Source: Geodermatophilaceae bacterium
Lineage (GTDB): Bacteria > Actinomycetota > Actinomycetes > Mycobacteriales > Geodermatophilaceae
Reading direction: 5' to 3'
DNA length: 7,286 bases
NCBI GenBank assembly: GCA_013811805.1
Contig: JACCUM010000209.1
Coordinates: forward strand, 1-7,286
Shown here: positions 6,861-7,286 of the stretch, one piece after another
Layout: every line of letters begins with the position of its first letter
Numbering within the stretch: the stretch's first letter is position 1
Position numbers and translations under genes: made by a program
The notes under the pieces: generated by a model
What the model was told of the DNA's origin: nothing
Databases searched by the model: none
What the model saw: only the letters and a program-made list of their open reading frames with translations

Positions 6861-7286
6861 ATGAAAAGCACGTTGTACGACGTCGAGCACACCGCTTTCC
6901 GGAAGATGACCCGCGGCTTCCTGGCCAGGTACGTCGTGCCCTTCCACGATCAATGGGAATCAGACGGGATCGTCGACCGGGACATCTGGACACAGGCCGG
7001 CCAACAGGGACTGCTCGGGACCGACGTCGACGCTGCCTACGGCGGCGGGGGCGTACGAGATTTCCGGTACAACGCGGTCGTCGGCGAGGAGCTCGTCCGG
7101 ATCGGCGCGAGCGGGGTCGGTTTCGGTGTGCACAACGACGTCGTCGCTCCGTACCTGACGAGCCTGACCACCGAGGAGCAGAAGCAGCGGTGGCTACCCG
7201 GATTCTGCTCGGGCGAGATCATCACTGCGATCGCGATGAGCGAGCCCTCGGCAGGCAGTGACCTGCAGGGCATCATGACCACGGCC
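6861..7286 (+). CDS. Acyl-CoA dehydrogenase, N-terminal part, cut by the window edge
   Basis: The frame from ATG 6861 is open to the right edge and gives the first 142 residues; a full acyl-CoA dehydrogenase has about 380. These FAD flavoenzymes oxidise acyl-CoA to trans-2-enoyl-CoA and pass electrons to electron-transfer flavoprotein. The start (MKSTLYDVEHTAFRKMTRGF) is the usual opening of the N-terminal helical domain. QAGQQGLLGTDVDAAYGG (45-62) matches the conserved helix-loop ending in YGG. AIAMSEPSAGSDL (123-135) is the FAD-contacting segment at the start of the middle beta domain. The catalytic Glu lies beyond the window, so chain-length or branched substrate preference cannot be judged. 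No earlier start exists in frame nearby. GAGG at 6855-6858 is only 2 nt from the ATG, too close for a normal ribosome site, so initiation may be leaderless. The gene lies 59 nt after the lipoprotein gene and could be co-transcribed with it. Confidence 0.93.
   Translation, partial: MKSTLYDVEHTAFRKMTRGFLARYVVPFHDQWESDGIVDRDIWTQAGQQGLLGTDVDAAYGGGGVRDFRYNAVVGEELVRIGASGVGFGVHNDVVAPYLTSLTTEEQKQRWLPGFCSGEIITAIAMSEPSAGSDLQGIMTTA

Noticed and set aside
7037..7282. - strand frame opposite the acyl-CoA dehydrogenase
   Set aside because: The + strand carries clear acyl-CoA dehydrogenase motifs (YGG, SEPSAGSDL). The antisense translation has none.

Overview
The window is GC-rich, with strongly G/C-biased third codon positions, GTG starts beside ATG starts, and gene families (a long Lhr helicase with its C-terminal half, an LppM-type lipoprotein) that point to an actinobacterium (Actinomycetota). 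The genus cannot be told from the sequence alone. No mobile element, tRNA, rRNA, CRISPR array or phage gene was seen.

Layout from left to right: (i) the last 26 codons, including the stop, of an unidentified + strand gene (3-80); (ii) a + strand gene (143-961) for an antibiotic-biosynthesis-monooxygenase (ABM)-fold protein with two C-terminal membrane helices; (iii) a 98-nt convergent gap (962-1059) with a 13-bp direct repeat and a hairpin; (iv) a full-length - strand lhr gene (1060-5628, 1522 residues), which fills about 63 % of the window; (v) an 84-nt divergent promoter region (5629-5712); (vi) a + strand LppM-domain lipoprotein gene with a membrane helix and a Tyr/Gly-rich tail (5713-6801); (vii) a 59-nt gap, then the first 142 codons of an acyl-CoA dehydrogenase gene (6861 onward) that runs off the right edge.

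The genes do not form one pathway. Lhr is a DNA-repair helicase read away from its neighbours. LppM belongs to the cell envelope and the acyl-CoA dehydrogenase to fatty-acid or other acyl-CoA catabolism. The ABM protein has no assigned substrate. I found no convincing undescribed multi-gene system. The points most worth a second look are the cytoplasmic Tyr/Gly-rich tail on the LppM protein, the lhr start region (a Shine-Dalgarno that overlaps a weak damage-promoter-like motif), lhr standing without the nei glycosylase gene that follows it in mycobacteria, and the tandem 13-mer in the convergent gap.
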